Positions 1 through 7,448 are shown, counted from the first letter of the stretch. The stretch: DNA of 64,000 nucleotides from Chloracidobacterium sp. (GCA_016711345.1 JADJTD010000001.1:3784001-3848000), one strand, 5' to 3'. The notes: generated by a model from the sequence alone, not told the origin. A program made the numbers and translations.

Positions 1-1
1 A

Positions 2-199
2 GACGCTCCCGGCACATCCGCTCCATCACCACTCGGCCTGCGTGCCGGTGAATTTATCACGCTTGTAAAATACGCCGCTTCGCTGGCAAATACAAAAATT
101 ATCGAGTTTAGCGAGGTTAATCCGACGTATGACGTTGATAATCGGACCACAAAGCTCGTCGCGATCGGTATGCATCGGTTTTGTTCAGGTGTTGCATAA
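2..199 (+). CDS. C-terminal end of a ureohydrolase (arginase/formimidoylglutamase family), cut by window edge
   Basis: The frame enters from the left edge and ends at TAA 197-199, leaving 65 residues. The tail reads GLRAGEF...IIEFSEVNPTYDVDN, then TTKLVAIGMHRF. An E-x-N-P-x-x-D block followed by T-x-L-A is the usual C-terminus of the metal-dependent arginase/agmatinase/formimidoylglutamase superfamily, which cleaves guanidino- or formimino-type groups. The metal-binding Asp/His motifs lie outside the window, so the substrate cannot be decided. A decayed second copy of this end lies about 350 bp downstream. The family call is fairly sure, the exact enzyme is not. Confidence 0.7.
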   Translation, partial: DAPGTSAPSPLGLRAGEFITLVKYAASLANTKIIEFSEVNPTYDVDNRTTKLVAIGMHRFCSGVA

Positions 200-549
200 G
201 ATTTGAAAATGGCGCTTGATGAATGAAGGATCGTGACTCGTTAGTCTAGAAAACGGACGGGTTAAGCCGTTCTAATAAGGGTGATAATGCCGGATATAAT
301 TGACGACGATGTGAATCAACGACAAGAACCAAGGGTCGCTTAAAAAAAATTGCGATGCCAGGCTAAATATATGATCAGCAATGGTTTATCGGAATCATCT
401 CCAAAAAAGCCATCTCACGACCCCCAAAAAGCCATTTTTAAACCTCAAAAAGCCACTTTTACTCCCCCAAAAGCCATCAAAAAATAAGAATATTTCCTAG
501 CGATGGTCCATGCTCGGCGGCGTTGGCAGGATGGACGGAATGGTCGGCA
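200..549. other. Intergenic gap holding a 21-bp array and otherwise no gene
   Basis: Between the ureohydrolase stop and its decayed copy no frame looks coding. The part before position 400 has short A-runs and no convincing hairpin terminator. The only organised sequence is the tandem array at 403-480, listed separately. Confidence 0.5.
403..480. repeat. Tandem 21/22-bp intergenic array, four units (first locus)
   Basis: Four copies of a unit with core AAAAAGCCAT followed by a variable 4-6 bases and CCCC. The GCC cores start at 409, 431, 452 and 473, so the spacings are 22, 21 and 21 bp. A second array with the same core and spacings of 21, 22 and 21 lies at 40365-40446. The period is close to two turns of B-DNA. 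Units differ mainly between the two conserved blocks. It does not look like coding sequence, because the period is not constant modulo 3. Function unknown. Confidence 0.75.
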
Positions 550-664
550 GCTGCATCGCCACTTGGCTTATAACGGCGAATTTTTCATACTTATTCAAGA
601 CGCCACATTGGCAATTACAAGGATCATCGAGTTCAGCGAAATCAACCCGAGGCTAGATGTCTAA
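550..664 (+). pseudogene. Decayed second copy of the ureohydrolase 3' end
   Basis: Residues read from 575 (GEFFILIQDA, then IIEFSEINPRLDV) match the 3' end of the gene at 2-199 (GEFITLVKYA, then IIEFSEVNPTYDV). The preceding piece at 550-567 (AASPLGL) matches SPLGL of the intact copy but in another frame. Between them four bases stand where six are expected, so there is a net 2-base deletion, and TAA at 571 stops the upstream frame. The copy ends early at TAA 662-664. It looks like the remnant of a tandem duplicate. Nothing recognisable of the rest of the gene is left upstream. Confidence 0.65.
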
Positions 665-715
665 TCGAACGTTTTGCTCCTGCGTGGCGTTAATCTGAAG
701 GATGGAGAACCAATT

Positions 716-1207
716 ATGGATAAATCGCCAAAAGGGTCGATATGGCTTTTCCTTATAACTTTTGCGTTCGTGTTTTACGGAATGGGTGCGTCGTTTATTG
801 AAAGCTTCGTCAACTATCCAACCTGGAAATTGATCGGGCCGAATGAATTCCTCACATATCACAATGCAATTAGCCCGCTGATAATTGGCTATCTGGTTGC
901 TCCTATGGTTTTGGGAACATTGCTGACGGGTCTATTGCTCTGGTTTCGGCCACAGGCGATTCCCGTCTGGGCACTATGGACAGCTTTTGGATTGCAGGTC
1001 TTTGTTTGGATCTCGACGGTTACGATCCAAATCCCGATACAGATAGAATTGAGCAACTCCGGCCTGTCAATTCCGGCAATCGACAAACTGCTCATTACAA
1101 ATTTCTGGCTCCGCAGAATTCCATACACGATAGATGCGGGGCTGTTTGTCTGGATGATGTCGTTATTATTAAGAACACATTATTCAGAACCAACCGCAGC
1201 AGACTAA
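716..1207 (+). CDS. Small four-helix integral membrane protein, DUF1772-like
   Basis: 163 residues with about four hydrophobic segments (roughly residues 9-28, 44-70, 77-100 and 137-157), so an inner-membrane protein. The start at 716 is chosen over an upstream non-ATG start because GGAG lies about 10 bases ahead and the hydrophobic N-terminus begins at once. The pattern of polar loop residues, with N/H-rich text after helix 1 and an IQIPIQIEL stretch before the last helix, recalls DUF1772/anthrone-oxygenase-like small membrane proteins, but that link is weak. It stands alone between the decayed ureohydrolase and the SIMPL gene. No function is assigned. Confidence 0.6.
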   Translation: MDKSPKGSIWLFLITFAFVFYGMGASFIESFVNYPTWKLIGPNEFLTYHNAISPLIIGYLVAPMVLGTLLTGLLLWFRPQAIPVWALWTAFGLQVFVWISTVTIQIPIQIELSNSGLSIPAIDKLLITNFWLRRIPYTIDAGLFVWMMSLLLRTHYSEPTAAD

Positions 1208-1307
1208 CAGTCTGTCGACGATATAAAGCGGAAACTTGTAAAAGTCGAGATGACTCGGTTATGCAGTGGAGTCGCGTAATTTGAATCAATAAGTAATATA
1301 ATAGACG

Positions 1308-2084
1308 ATGCGAAAAATACTATTAACACTTTTGTTTGTAACCCTTTTTCATAATGCTTATGGACAAGTTTGTGAAAACAAACCGCCTACAATTGAGGTT
1401 AGCGGGAGTGCCGAGATCTTTGTCCAACCAGATGAAGTGACCATTTCACTTGATATAACCAAATTGAACAAGGATCTGCAAATTGCAAAGAAAGAGGCGG
1501 ATACTGCTCTATCTCAAGTAATTGATCTGACAAAACGATTCAGCGTTAAGGCGGAAGACGTCAAAACGAGGAACATTTCTGTTGAAATGAAGAATAAGTT
1601 CATTCGCGATCCCAAAAATCGTACTTATGACGAAGACGGTGAGGAAATCGGTACAAAAGTGTTCCTGGGTTATCAAGTGTCCACGTCGGTCAATGTAAGA
1701 ATGACTGACATCAGTCGTTTTCAAGGCTTTCTTGATGAAGTTCTGAGAACCGGCATCTCTGAAGTAAATAATGTTTCTTTCGAATCTTCAGAACTGCGAA
1801 AATACAAGGATAAAGCGCGTGAACTTGCGATGAAAGCGGCTTATGAAAAAGCCTCTGCAATGGCAGGCGCTATAAATCAGACCATTGGTAAGGCGATACT
1901 TATCAAAGAGGGAAAGTTTTCAAGTTCCTTTACGATTGCTGGTGGTGCTCTCAGCTCAAATACATTTGTTAGAGATGGAATTGTTAGTAACCGCCCGACA
2001 GTGGTGACGAAAGACCTCGCAACATTTTCCCCAGGCACCATAAGCATCAGTGCTGAAGTATCGGTAGTTTTCCTTTTGAATTAG
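1308..2084 (+). CDS. SIMPL domain (DUF541) periplasmic protein
   Basis: 258 residues. The N-terminus MRKILLTLLFVTLF with cleavage near AYGQ is a signal peptide, so the protein is exported. The mature part starts with PPTIEVSGSAEIFVQPDEVT, the typical opening of the SIMPL/DUF541 fold (V-x-G-x-G/A...P-D). Helical A/K-rich text around residues 165-190 (ELAMKAAYEKASAMAGAI) is the usual second half. Members are periplasmic or outer-membrane proteins such as BP26 and YggE, linked to oxidative stress and oligomer formation, without a defined reaction. An insertion with D/E/K-rich text at about residues 100-120 is somewhat longer than usual. No operon partner. Confidence 0.85.
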   Translation: MRKILLTLLFVTLFHNAYGQVCENKPPTIEVSGSAEIFVQPDEVTISLDITKLNKDLQIAKKEADTALSQVIDLTKRFSVKAEDVKTRNISVEMKNKFIRDPKNRTYDEDGEEIGTKVFLGYQVSTSVNVRMTDISRFQGFLDEVLRTGISEVNNVSFESSELRKYKDKARELAMKAAYEKASAMAGAINQTIGKAILIKEGKFSSSFTIAGGALSSNTFVRDGIVSNRPTVVTKDLATFSPGTISISAEVSVVFLLN

Positions 2085-2162
2085 CTATTCATATACTTGA
2101 CACGTTTCCCTCCTTTTGGCATTCTGATTGTTCGCTTTTCTCTTGGATTTGCGACGAGGTAT

Positions 2163-2238
2163 AGTCTCTTAGCTCAGTTGGTAGAGCACTACCTTGACAA
2201 GGTAGGGGTCAGCAGTTCGAGTCTGCTAGAGACTACCA
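2163..2238 (+). tRNA. tRNA-Val (anticodon GAC)
   Basis: Cloverleaf by eye: acceptor AGTCTCT (2163-2169) pairs with AGAGACT (2228-2234), discriminator A, and an encoded CCA at 2236-2238. The D-arm is GCTCAGTTGGTAGAGC, the anticodon arm CTACC-TTGACAA-GGTAG gives GAC, and the T-arm is AGCAG-TTCGAGT-CTGCT. All stems pair fully. Confidence 0.95.
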
Positions 2239-2250
2239 TTTACAAATTTT

Positions 2251-2374
2251 CGATAAGATGCTTACGAAGAACTTTGCTGTTTTTATAACTACTACGACCC
2301 GCTTCTAATGGCGGGACAATAGAAGTTCAACAAACTTAAGTTTGTTGAACCTCAAAGCAAAGTCGCTCTTATCG
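2251..2374. ncRNA. Structured intergenic element between tRNA-Val and thrS
   Basis: Nested complementarity: CGATAAGA (2251-2258) with TCTTATCG (2367-2374), then ACTTTGCT (2271-2278) with AGCAAAGT (2356-2363). Inside these are a CCCGC/GCGGG hairpin (about 2298-2315) and a perfect 26-bp palindrome at 2325-2350. The whole could fold as a long multi-branched hairpin. It could be a leader or small RNA processed from the tRNA transcript, an attenuator for thrS, or a palindromic repeat. No family is recognised and no strand can be fixed, because the palindrome is symmetric. Confidence 0.4.
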
Positions 2375-2435
2375 GATCTGATCTTGGTTAGTAGTAGGAA
2401 GTTGTTGATCATTTAGATTTAGTTTGAGCGACTCG

Positions 2436-2519
2436 CAAATGCGTAAGCCCGCACGTAAGTAAGGGCGAATCATTCAAGTTGCGTGTACCGCCCTTACTAA
2501 CGTGCGGGCTTTTGCATTT
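2436..2519. repeat. REP-like palindrome family A, copy 1
   Basis: Inverted arms of about 30 bp (2436-2466 and 2489-2519) carry the core AGCCCGCACGTAAGTAAGGG and its complement, with a 22-base loop. The same core forms the palindrome at 14254-14329. The right arm ends only 15 bases before the thrS ATG, so in the mRNA it would place a very stable hairpin next to the ribosome-binding region. Confidence 0.8.
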
Positions 2520-2534
2520 CCGATCAACAGTGTT

Positions 2535-4490
2535 ATGAGCGATATAAACGTAAAATACAACGGAATTGGGCGCTCGATTCCTGCGCCTGCGACTGTCGCC
2601 GATGCGATAAACGCATTTGACCGTGACGCTTTGAAGAAGGCCCTTGCCGCGAAAGTTAACGGCGAGGAAGTCGATCTGAATCGCGAGTTGGCCGCGACCG
2701 ACGAAGTGCTTTCCATCGAGGTGGTGAATGCCGATTCGACTGACGGGCTGGAATTGATCCGACATTCGACTGCACATTTGCTTGCGGCGGCGATCCTTGA
2801 TCTGTTTCCCGGAACAAAGCTCGGCGTTGGTCCGGCGTTAATGGAAGATCCGCGGTACGGCTACTATTACGATGTTATTGCTCCGCGAAATCTGACCGAA
2901 GAAGATCTGCCTGTCATTGAAAAGAAGATGAAGGCAATGGCGAAGCAGAATCTCGTTTATCGCCGCGAGATCGTTGAAAAGGCTAAGATACTCGATATAT
3001 TTAAGGGCCGCGAAGAGCCGCTAAAGTGTGAATTGATCGACGACAAAGTTTCTGACACCGCAAGCCTTTACTACATCGACAATTCGCCTTTCATCGATTT
3101 TTGCCTTGGCCCGCATGTGCCGCATACAGGTAAATTGCAGGCGTTCAAATTGCTCGCTTTGTCCGGCGCTTATTGGAAAGGCGATGCTGAGCGTGAGCAG
3201 ATGCAGCGTATTTACGGAACTGCGTTTGCGACTCAGGCAGAACTCGACGCATGGCTCAAGCAGCGTGAAGAGGCCGAGAAACGCGATCATCGCAAGCTTG
3301 GCCGCGAACTCGATCTGTTCTCGATCGACGACAATTACGGACAGGGTTTGATCTTGTGGCATCCGAAAGGCGGAATTGTCCGCATGGAGATGGAACGCCT
3401 GCTGCGCGAAGAACTGGAACAGCGCGGTTACAGTTTTGTTTTCACTCCGCATATCGCGAAACGCAATCTTTGGGTGACGAGCGGGCACGAAGGCAATTAT
3501 TCCGATTCGATGTACGCACCAACGAGCATTGAGGATGAGGAATATCGGCTCAAACCGATGAACTGCCCTTTCCATATTGGCATTTACAAGGCAAGCCCGA
3601 AGTCATATCGCGACCTGCCGCAGCGTTATTCCGAAATGGGTACGGTTTATCGAGCCGAGCTTTCGGGAACATTGCACGGGCTGATGCGCGTGCGTGGATT
3701 TTCGGTGGATGACGCTCACCTTTTTGTTCGGCCTGATCAGGTTCATGCAGAGGTTGCTGACTGTTTAGATTTTGCTATTAAGGTTTTTGAGACTTACGGT
3801 TTTGACAAAGTTAAATTTGAATTGTCGGTTCGGGGCGGTGCTGAAAATAAAGGTTATCTTGGCTCTGACGAAGATTGGGCAGCCGCTGAAGAGCAGCTTG
3901 CGAGTGCTTTGAAAGAACGCGAGATAACGTACGAACGTATCGAAGGCGAGGCCGCATTTTACGGGCCGAAGATCGACATTAAGATCGAAGACGCCATCGG
4001 ACGTGTCTGGCAGCTTGGAACTATTCAACTCGATTTCAATTTGCCTGAGCGATTTGAGCTGGAATACACAGGTGACGACAATCAAAAGCATCGTCCGTTC
4101 ATGATCCATCGGGCGTTATTTGGTTCGATTGAACGGTTCTTTGGCGTTTTGATCGAACATTACGCTGGTGCTTTTCCATTGTGGCTTGCACCGGTTCAGG
4201 TTGCGGTTCTGCCGATCACTGACCGCATCAATGAATACGCGGAAAAGGTGGCCGCTGAATTACGCAGTGCAGGTTTTCGCGTGGAATCGAATACAATATC
4301 TGATAAAATCGGTGCAAAGATCAGGAATGCACAATTGCAGAAGATTCCTTATATGCTGGTTCTCGGCGATCAGGAATTGGAAAATAATCAGGTCGCAGTT
4401 CGTGAGAGAAAACAGGGTGACATCGGCGCGATGTCGTTGGAAGAGTTCAAGGAGATGATAACGCGGCAAAAAAGCCAGCGAAGTCTCTAA
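2535..4490 (+). CDS. thrS: Threonine--tRNA ligase
   Basis: 651 residues, the normal length. Charges tRNA-Thr with threonine in the cytoplasm. Order of domains: N-terminal TGS domain (about 1-65), editing domain with HSTAHLLAA near residue 73 and the C-x3-H of CLGPHVPH, catalytic class II core with MNCPFH, RYSEMGTVYRAE and HGLMRVRGF, GPKIDIKI, and motif 3 HRALFGSIERF, then the anticodon-binding domain from about residue 545. The ATG at 2535 (MSDINVKYNG) is preferred; an in-frame GTG 33 bases earlier would put the REP arm into the protein. No clear Shine-Dalgarno is seen at the chosen start. Heads the cluster with infC, rpmI, rplT, pheS and pheT. Confidence 0.97.
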   Translation: MSDINVKYNGIGRSIPAPATVADAINAFDRDALKKALAAKVNGEEVDLNRELAATDEVLSIEVVNADSTDGLELIRHSTAHLLAAAILDLFPGTKLGVGPALMEDPRYGYYYDVIAPRNLTEEDLPVIEKKMKAMAKQNLVYRREIVEKAKILDIFKGREEPLKCELIDDKVSDTASLYYIDNSPFIDFCLGPHVPHTGKLQAFKLLALSGAYWKGDAEREQMQRIYGTAFATQAELDAWLKQREEAEKRDHRKLGRELDLFSIDDNYGQGLILWHPKGGIVRMEMERLLREELEQRGYSFVFTPHIAKRNLWVTSGHEGNYSDSMYAPTSIEDEEYRLKPMNCPFHIGIYKASPKSYRDLPQRYSEMGTVYRAELSGTLHGLMRVRGFSVDDAHLFVRPDQVHAEVADCLDFAIKVFETYGFDKVKFELSVRGGAENKGYLGSDEDWAAAEEQLASALKEREITYERIEGEAAFYGPKIDIKIEDAIGRVWQLGTIQLDFNLPERFELEYTGDDNQKHRPFMIHRALFGSIERFFGVLIEHYAGAFPLWLAPVQVAVLPITDRINEYAEKVAAELRSAGFRVESNTISDKIGAKIRNAQLQKIPYMLVLGDQELENNQVAVRERKQGDIGAMSLEEFKEMITRQKSQRSL

Positions 4491-4518
4491 GACAGGCTAA
4501 ACACTTTCGGAGGTATTT

Positions 4519-5217
4519 ATCGCTAGAAGATTTGGTGGAAACAGATTTAAGCCGAGGTTTCGGGAGCCGCTTCACCGCACGAACGAACGAATCAGAGTTC
4601 CGTCGGTTCGAGTCGTAACCGATGAGGGAGAAACATTGGGTGTAATGGATACGCGTGATGCGATCCAGGAAGCCCGGAAACGAGGGCTCGATCTGGTCGA
4701 GATCGCTCCGAATGCGCAGCCTCCTGTGGCCAAGATCATCGATTACGGCAAGTTTCTATATGAGCAAAAAAAGAAGGCTCACGAAGCGAAAAAGAAACAG
4801 GTCACAGTTCAGGTCAAGGAGATCAAGTTTCGCCCCGGCACCGACGATCACGATTATCAGTATCGAATGGAGCACGCACGTCAATGGCTCGGCGAAGGTG
4901 ACAAAGTAAGAGCTGCCATAGCGTTTCGCGGCAGAGAAATGACGCACCGCGAGCTTGGAGCAAAGATACTTAAGAAATTGACTGCGGATCTGGCGGACCT
5001 CGCCGAAGTCGAGGTTTATCCCAAAATGGAAGGCTATCAGATGTTCACCATCTTCCTTCCTAAAAAGACTAAGGTTCCGGATAAGAAACCGGCAGATTTC
5101 CCAGCAGAGAAAAAAGCTGAAAAGGCGGAAAAGCCTACTGAAGAAAAGAAACCGGCAGCAAAGAAAGCTCCGGCAAAAATTAAAGAAGAGCCGAAGGACG
5201 ACGACGAAATATTTTAA
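4519..5217 (+). CDS. infC: Translation initiation factor IF-3 with AUC start and long charged tail
   Basis: The IF-3 N-terminal domain needs the text TNERIRVPSVRVVTDEGETL ahead of LGVMDTRDAI. This text is in frame and open back to a stop at 4498-4500. The only plausible start in that stretch is ATC at 4519, five bases after a strong CGGAGGT (4508-4514). Rare initiators (AUU in E. coli, AUC in Myxococcus) are an established feature of infC and allow IF-3 to repress its own synthesis. The core (linker rich in K, then KFRPGTDDHDY and the C-domain ending in MFTIFLPK) is normal. After it comes a Lys/Ala/Pro/Glu-rich tail of about 50 residues ending DDDEIF. Total 232 residues, longer than the usual 170-180. 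A TTG-start call at 4636 would truncate the N-domain. Confidence 0.93.
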   Translation: MARRFGGNRFKPRFREPLHRTNERIRVPSVRVVTDEGETLGVMDTRDAIQEARKRGLDLVEIAPNAQPPVAKIIDYGKFLYEQKKKAHEAKKKQVTVQVKEIKFRPGTDDHDYQYRMEHARQWLGEGDKVRAAIAFRGREMTHRELGAKILKKLTADLADLAEVEVYPKMEGYQMFTIFLPKKTKVPDKKPADFPAEKKAEKAEKPTEEKKPAAKKAPAKIKEEPKDDDEIF

Positions 5218-5284
5218 TAAATACAGAGACTGTCCACCATTTAAGATTTGAAATTTAAGATCTGAGATTTAACAGGAGAAGGTA

Positions 5285-5488
5285 ATGCCAAAACTAAAAA
5301 CACATAAAGGCGCGGCGAAGCGTTTTCGCTCGACAGCGTCGGGCAAATTCAAACGCGGCCACAGCCATGCCCGTCACATTTTGACAAAGAAAACGAGCAA
5401 GCGTAAACGTAATCTTGATATTGACGTATTGGTGTCCGAAGGCGATCAGAAACGCGTCGAGAAGATGCTGCCGTACGGACGAGATTAA
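5285..5488 (+). CDS. rpmI: 50S ribosomal protein L35
   Basis: 67 residues, the usual size, opening MPKLKTHKGAAKRF and containing HILTKKTSKRKRNL, both signatures of bL35. Part of the large ribosomal subunit. AACAGGAGAAGGTA before the ATG is a good ribosome-binding site. It sits in the standard infC-rpmI-rplT order. The 67-base gap to infC is AT-rich with near-direct repeats of ATTTAAGAT. Confidence 0.97.
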   Translation: MPKLKTHKGAAKRFRSTASGKFKRGHSHARHILTKKTSKRKRNLDIDVLVSEGDQKRVEKMLPYGRD

Positions 5489-5560
5489 TTGAGAATTGAA
5501 AACTGATAATTGAGAATTTCGGACATTTTTCATTGTCCATTATCAACTCTCAATTTCACG
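5489..5560. repeat. AT-rich inverted repeat between rpmI and rplT
   Basis: TTGAGAATTGAAAACTGATAAT on the left is roughly mirrored by ATTATCAACTCTCAATTT on the right (about 5532-5557), with GGACATTTTTCATTGTCC forming an inner hairpin. The RNA could fold just ahead of the rplT ribosome-binding site (GAAGGAG), where L20 controls its own operon in several bacteria. Similar AATTGAC/TTAATTG text recurs at 61281-61362, so it may instead be a dispersed repeat. Confidence 0.45.
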
Positions 5561-5576
5561 ACGAAGGAGTGAAGAA

Positions 5577-5951
5577 ATGCCAAGAGCAAAACGTGGAAAT
5601 AAGCGTCTTGAGAAACGCAAAAAGATATTAGCCTTAGCTAAAGGTTATCGTGGAACTAAATCAAAACTGTATCGCTCGGCCAAAGAGTCGGTCGAACGCG
5701 CTTTGAATTTTGCCTACACCGGCAGAAAGCTGAAAAAGCGTGATTTTCGCAAACTGTGGATCGTCCGCATCAACGCAGCGTGCCGTCTGAATGACATCAA
5801 ATATTCGCAGTTCATTCACGGCTTGAATCTCGCTGAGATCGAACTCGACCGAAAGGTCCTTGCAGATCTAGCGGTCAAACAGCCTGAGGCTTTTGCGACT
5901 ATCGTCGGGCAAGCAAAGGACGCGATCGGTAAGCAGCAACCGTCAGCGTAA
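5577..5951 (+). CDS. rplT: 50S ribosomal protein L20
   Basis: 124 residues opening MPRAKRGNKRLEKRKKIL, with AKGYRGTKSKLYRSAKE and FRKLWIVRINAACR, all diagnostic for bL20. It binds 23S rRNA early in 50S assembly and represses the infC-rpmI-rplT operon in bacteria studied. A clear GAAGGAG lies ahead of the ATG. It is followed after 4 bases by a VOC-family gene that is not part of the canonical operon. Confidence 0.97.
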   Translation: MPRAKRGNKRLEKRKKILALAKGYRGTKSKLYRSAKESVERALNFAYTGRKLKKRDFRKLWIVRINAACRLNDIKYSQFIHGLNLAEIELDRKVLADLAVKQPEAFATIVGQAKDAIGKQQPSA

Positions 5952-5955
5952 ATTA

Positions 5956-6327
5956 ATGATAAAGGGCTTAAGAACGGCCGTTTATAAGGTCGCCGATCTT
6001 GAAAAAGCAAAAGCCTGGTATTCGCAAATGCTGGGTATCGAGCCGTACTTTGACGAGCCGTTTTACGTTGGCTACAGTGTCGGCGGTTACGAACTTGGCC
6101 TCGATCCGGATATGGACGGCGTCACTGTTGGAAACAACGTCGGCATTTATTGGGGCGTAGCTGATGCGGCAGCTTCGTTTGCTGAAATGACGGCAAAAGG
6201 AGCGAAAGTTGATTCCGAACCAAACGACGTAGGAGGCGGCATCATTGTCGCATCGGTTTTGGACCCGTTCGGCAATGTTTTTGGGATAATTCAAAATCCC
6301 CATTTTAAGATTGAGGAAGCAGGTTAG
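5956..6327 (+). CDS. Glyoxalase/bleomycin-resistance (VOC) family protein
   Basis: 123 residues forming one VOC unit: LRTAVYKVADLEKAKAWYSQMLG at the start, DPFGNVFGIIQNP at the end. VOC proteins bind a divalent metal and act as isomerases, dioxygenases or resistance proteins; this one cannot be assigned a substrate. The usual metal His near residue 7 is not evident (AVYKV), so it may not be a classical metalloenzyme. It lies between rplT and pheS with gaps of 4 and 17 bases and is probably co-transcribed with the translation genes. Confidence 0.85.
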   Translation: MIKGLRTAVYKVADLEKAKAWYSQMLGIEPYFDEPFYVGYSVGGYELGLDPDMDGVTVGNNVGIYWGVADAAASFAEMTAKGAKVDSEPNDVGGGIIVASVLDPFGNVFGIIQNPHFKIEEAG

Positions 6328-6344
6328 CTTTACGCAGATTCTCA

Positions 6345-7448
6345 ATGTCTGAAGAAATGTCTGAAGAAAGACAAACAGTAGAGGAGACACGGAAAGCGTT
6401 CGAGCAGGAGTTCGAACGCTTTGCTGATTTGAGCGTCGAAGGCATTGCATCCGTTGATGCCGAGGCTCTGCTGCGCGATCTGAACGAACTAAAGATCAGG
6501 CACACCGGCAAAAAATCGGCGTTCGCAGGAGCGATGAAGCTGATCGGAAAAGTTGCGCCGGAAGAGCGTGGAAATTTTGGGCAGTTTGTTCAATCTGTAG
6601 AGAAAGAGATCGTTTCAAAGATCGAAGACGCCGAATCAAAGCTCAACGAAGTCATCTCAAAGGCAAAGATCGAACGCGAACGGCTCGATGTAACAATTCC
6701 CGGACGACGGCCTCGCACAGGACACCTTCATCCAATCACGATCCTTAGACAAAAGATCGAAGATATTTTCGTTTCGATGGGCTATGCGATCGAGGACGAC
6801 CGCGAGATCGAGACTGACTATTACAATTTTGATGCGCTTAACATTCCCGAAGGCCATCCAGCCCGCGAATCGCAGGATACATTTTACACGACCGATGGAT
6901 TTGCGTTGCGCTCCCAAACTTCAACTGTGCAGATACGAGCGATGAAACGACGTGGTGTTCCGCTTCGTATTCTCGCACCTGGCAAAGTCTTTCGGCGCGA
7001 CACGCCTGACATGACGCATACGCCGATGTTTCATCAGCTTGAAGGGCTCTGCGTCGATAAAGGTATCAAGATGGCGCATCTTAAAGGCACAGTTACGGAA
7101 TGGCTCAAGCGGCTCTTTGGCGAGGACACAGTCACGCGTTTTCGTCCTTCGTACTTCCCTTTTACGGAACCATCTGCTGAGTTTGATTTTTCATGCTTCA
7201 AATGTCACGGCACCGGCAAATTCGAAGGCGAACGCTGCCGTCCATGTAAAGGCTCCGGCTGGATCGAGCTCGGCGGTTCTGGAATGGTACATCCGAATGT
7301 CCTCCGAGCCTGTGGCGTCGATCCAACGGTTTATTCAGGCTTCGCATTCGGTTTCGGCCTCGAACGCATGACCGCAATGATGTACAACATCGATGACATT
7401 CGGCATATGTTCGAGAATGACGTTAGATTCTTGGAGCAGTTCAGATGA
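6345..7448 (+). CDS. pheS: Phenylalanine--tRNA ligase alpha subunit
   Basis: 367 residues. Coiled-coil N-terminal arm (about 1-115) that touches tRNA, then the class II catalytic core with GRRPRTGHLHPI, FRRDTPDMTHTPMFHQLEGL (motif 2) and FGFGLERMTAMMY (motif 3). An unusual detail is a Cys4 cluster: Cys284 and Cys287 in CFKCHGTG and Cys298 and Cys301 in CRPCKGSG, two CxxCxGxG motifs as in the DnaJ zinc domain. They sit just before the conserved GGSGMVHPNVL. They probably bind zinc in a short insertion. The gene overlaps pheT by four bases (ATGA), so the subunits are translationally coupled. Confidence 0.96.
   Translation: MSEEMSEERQTVEETRKAFEQEFERFADLSVEGIASVDAEALLRDLNELKIRHTGKKSAFAGAMKLIGKVAPEERGNFGQFVQSVEKEIVSKIEDAESKLNEVISKAKIERERLDVTIPGRRPRTGHLHPITILRQKIEDIFVSMGYAIEDDREIETDYYNFDALNIPEGHPARESQDTFYTTDGFALRSQTSTVQIRAMKRRGVPLRILAPGKVFRRDTPDMTHTPMFHQLEGLCVDKGIKMAHLKGTVTEWLKRLFGEDTVTRFRPSYFPFTEPSAEFDFSCFKCHGTGKFEGERCRPCKGSGWIELGGSGMVHPNVLRACGVDPTVYSGFAFGFGLERMTAMMYNIDDIRHMFENDVRFLEQFR

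Noticed and set aside
403..480. CRISPR array
   Set aside because: Units of 21-22 bp with only 4-6 variable bases leave no room for spacers and no cas genes are present.
2097..2288. Rightward frame across tRNA-Val
   Set aside because: It reads through the tRNA and is a chance opening.
2409..2777. Leftward frame over the thrS start
   Set aside because: Shadow of thrS plus the REP palindrome; the text SPHVSKGG is simply the repeat translated.
4636..5217. Short IF-3 starting at TTG 4636
   Set aside because: It would delete the conserved TNERIRVPSVRVV part, which is in frame upstream with a good ribosome-binding site at an ATC start.
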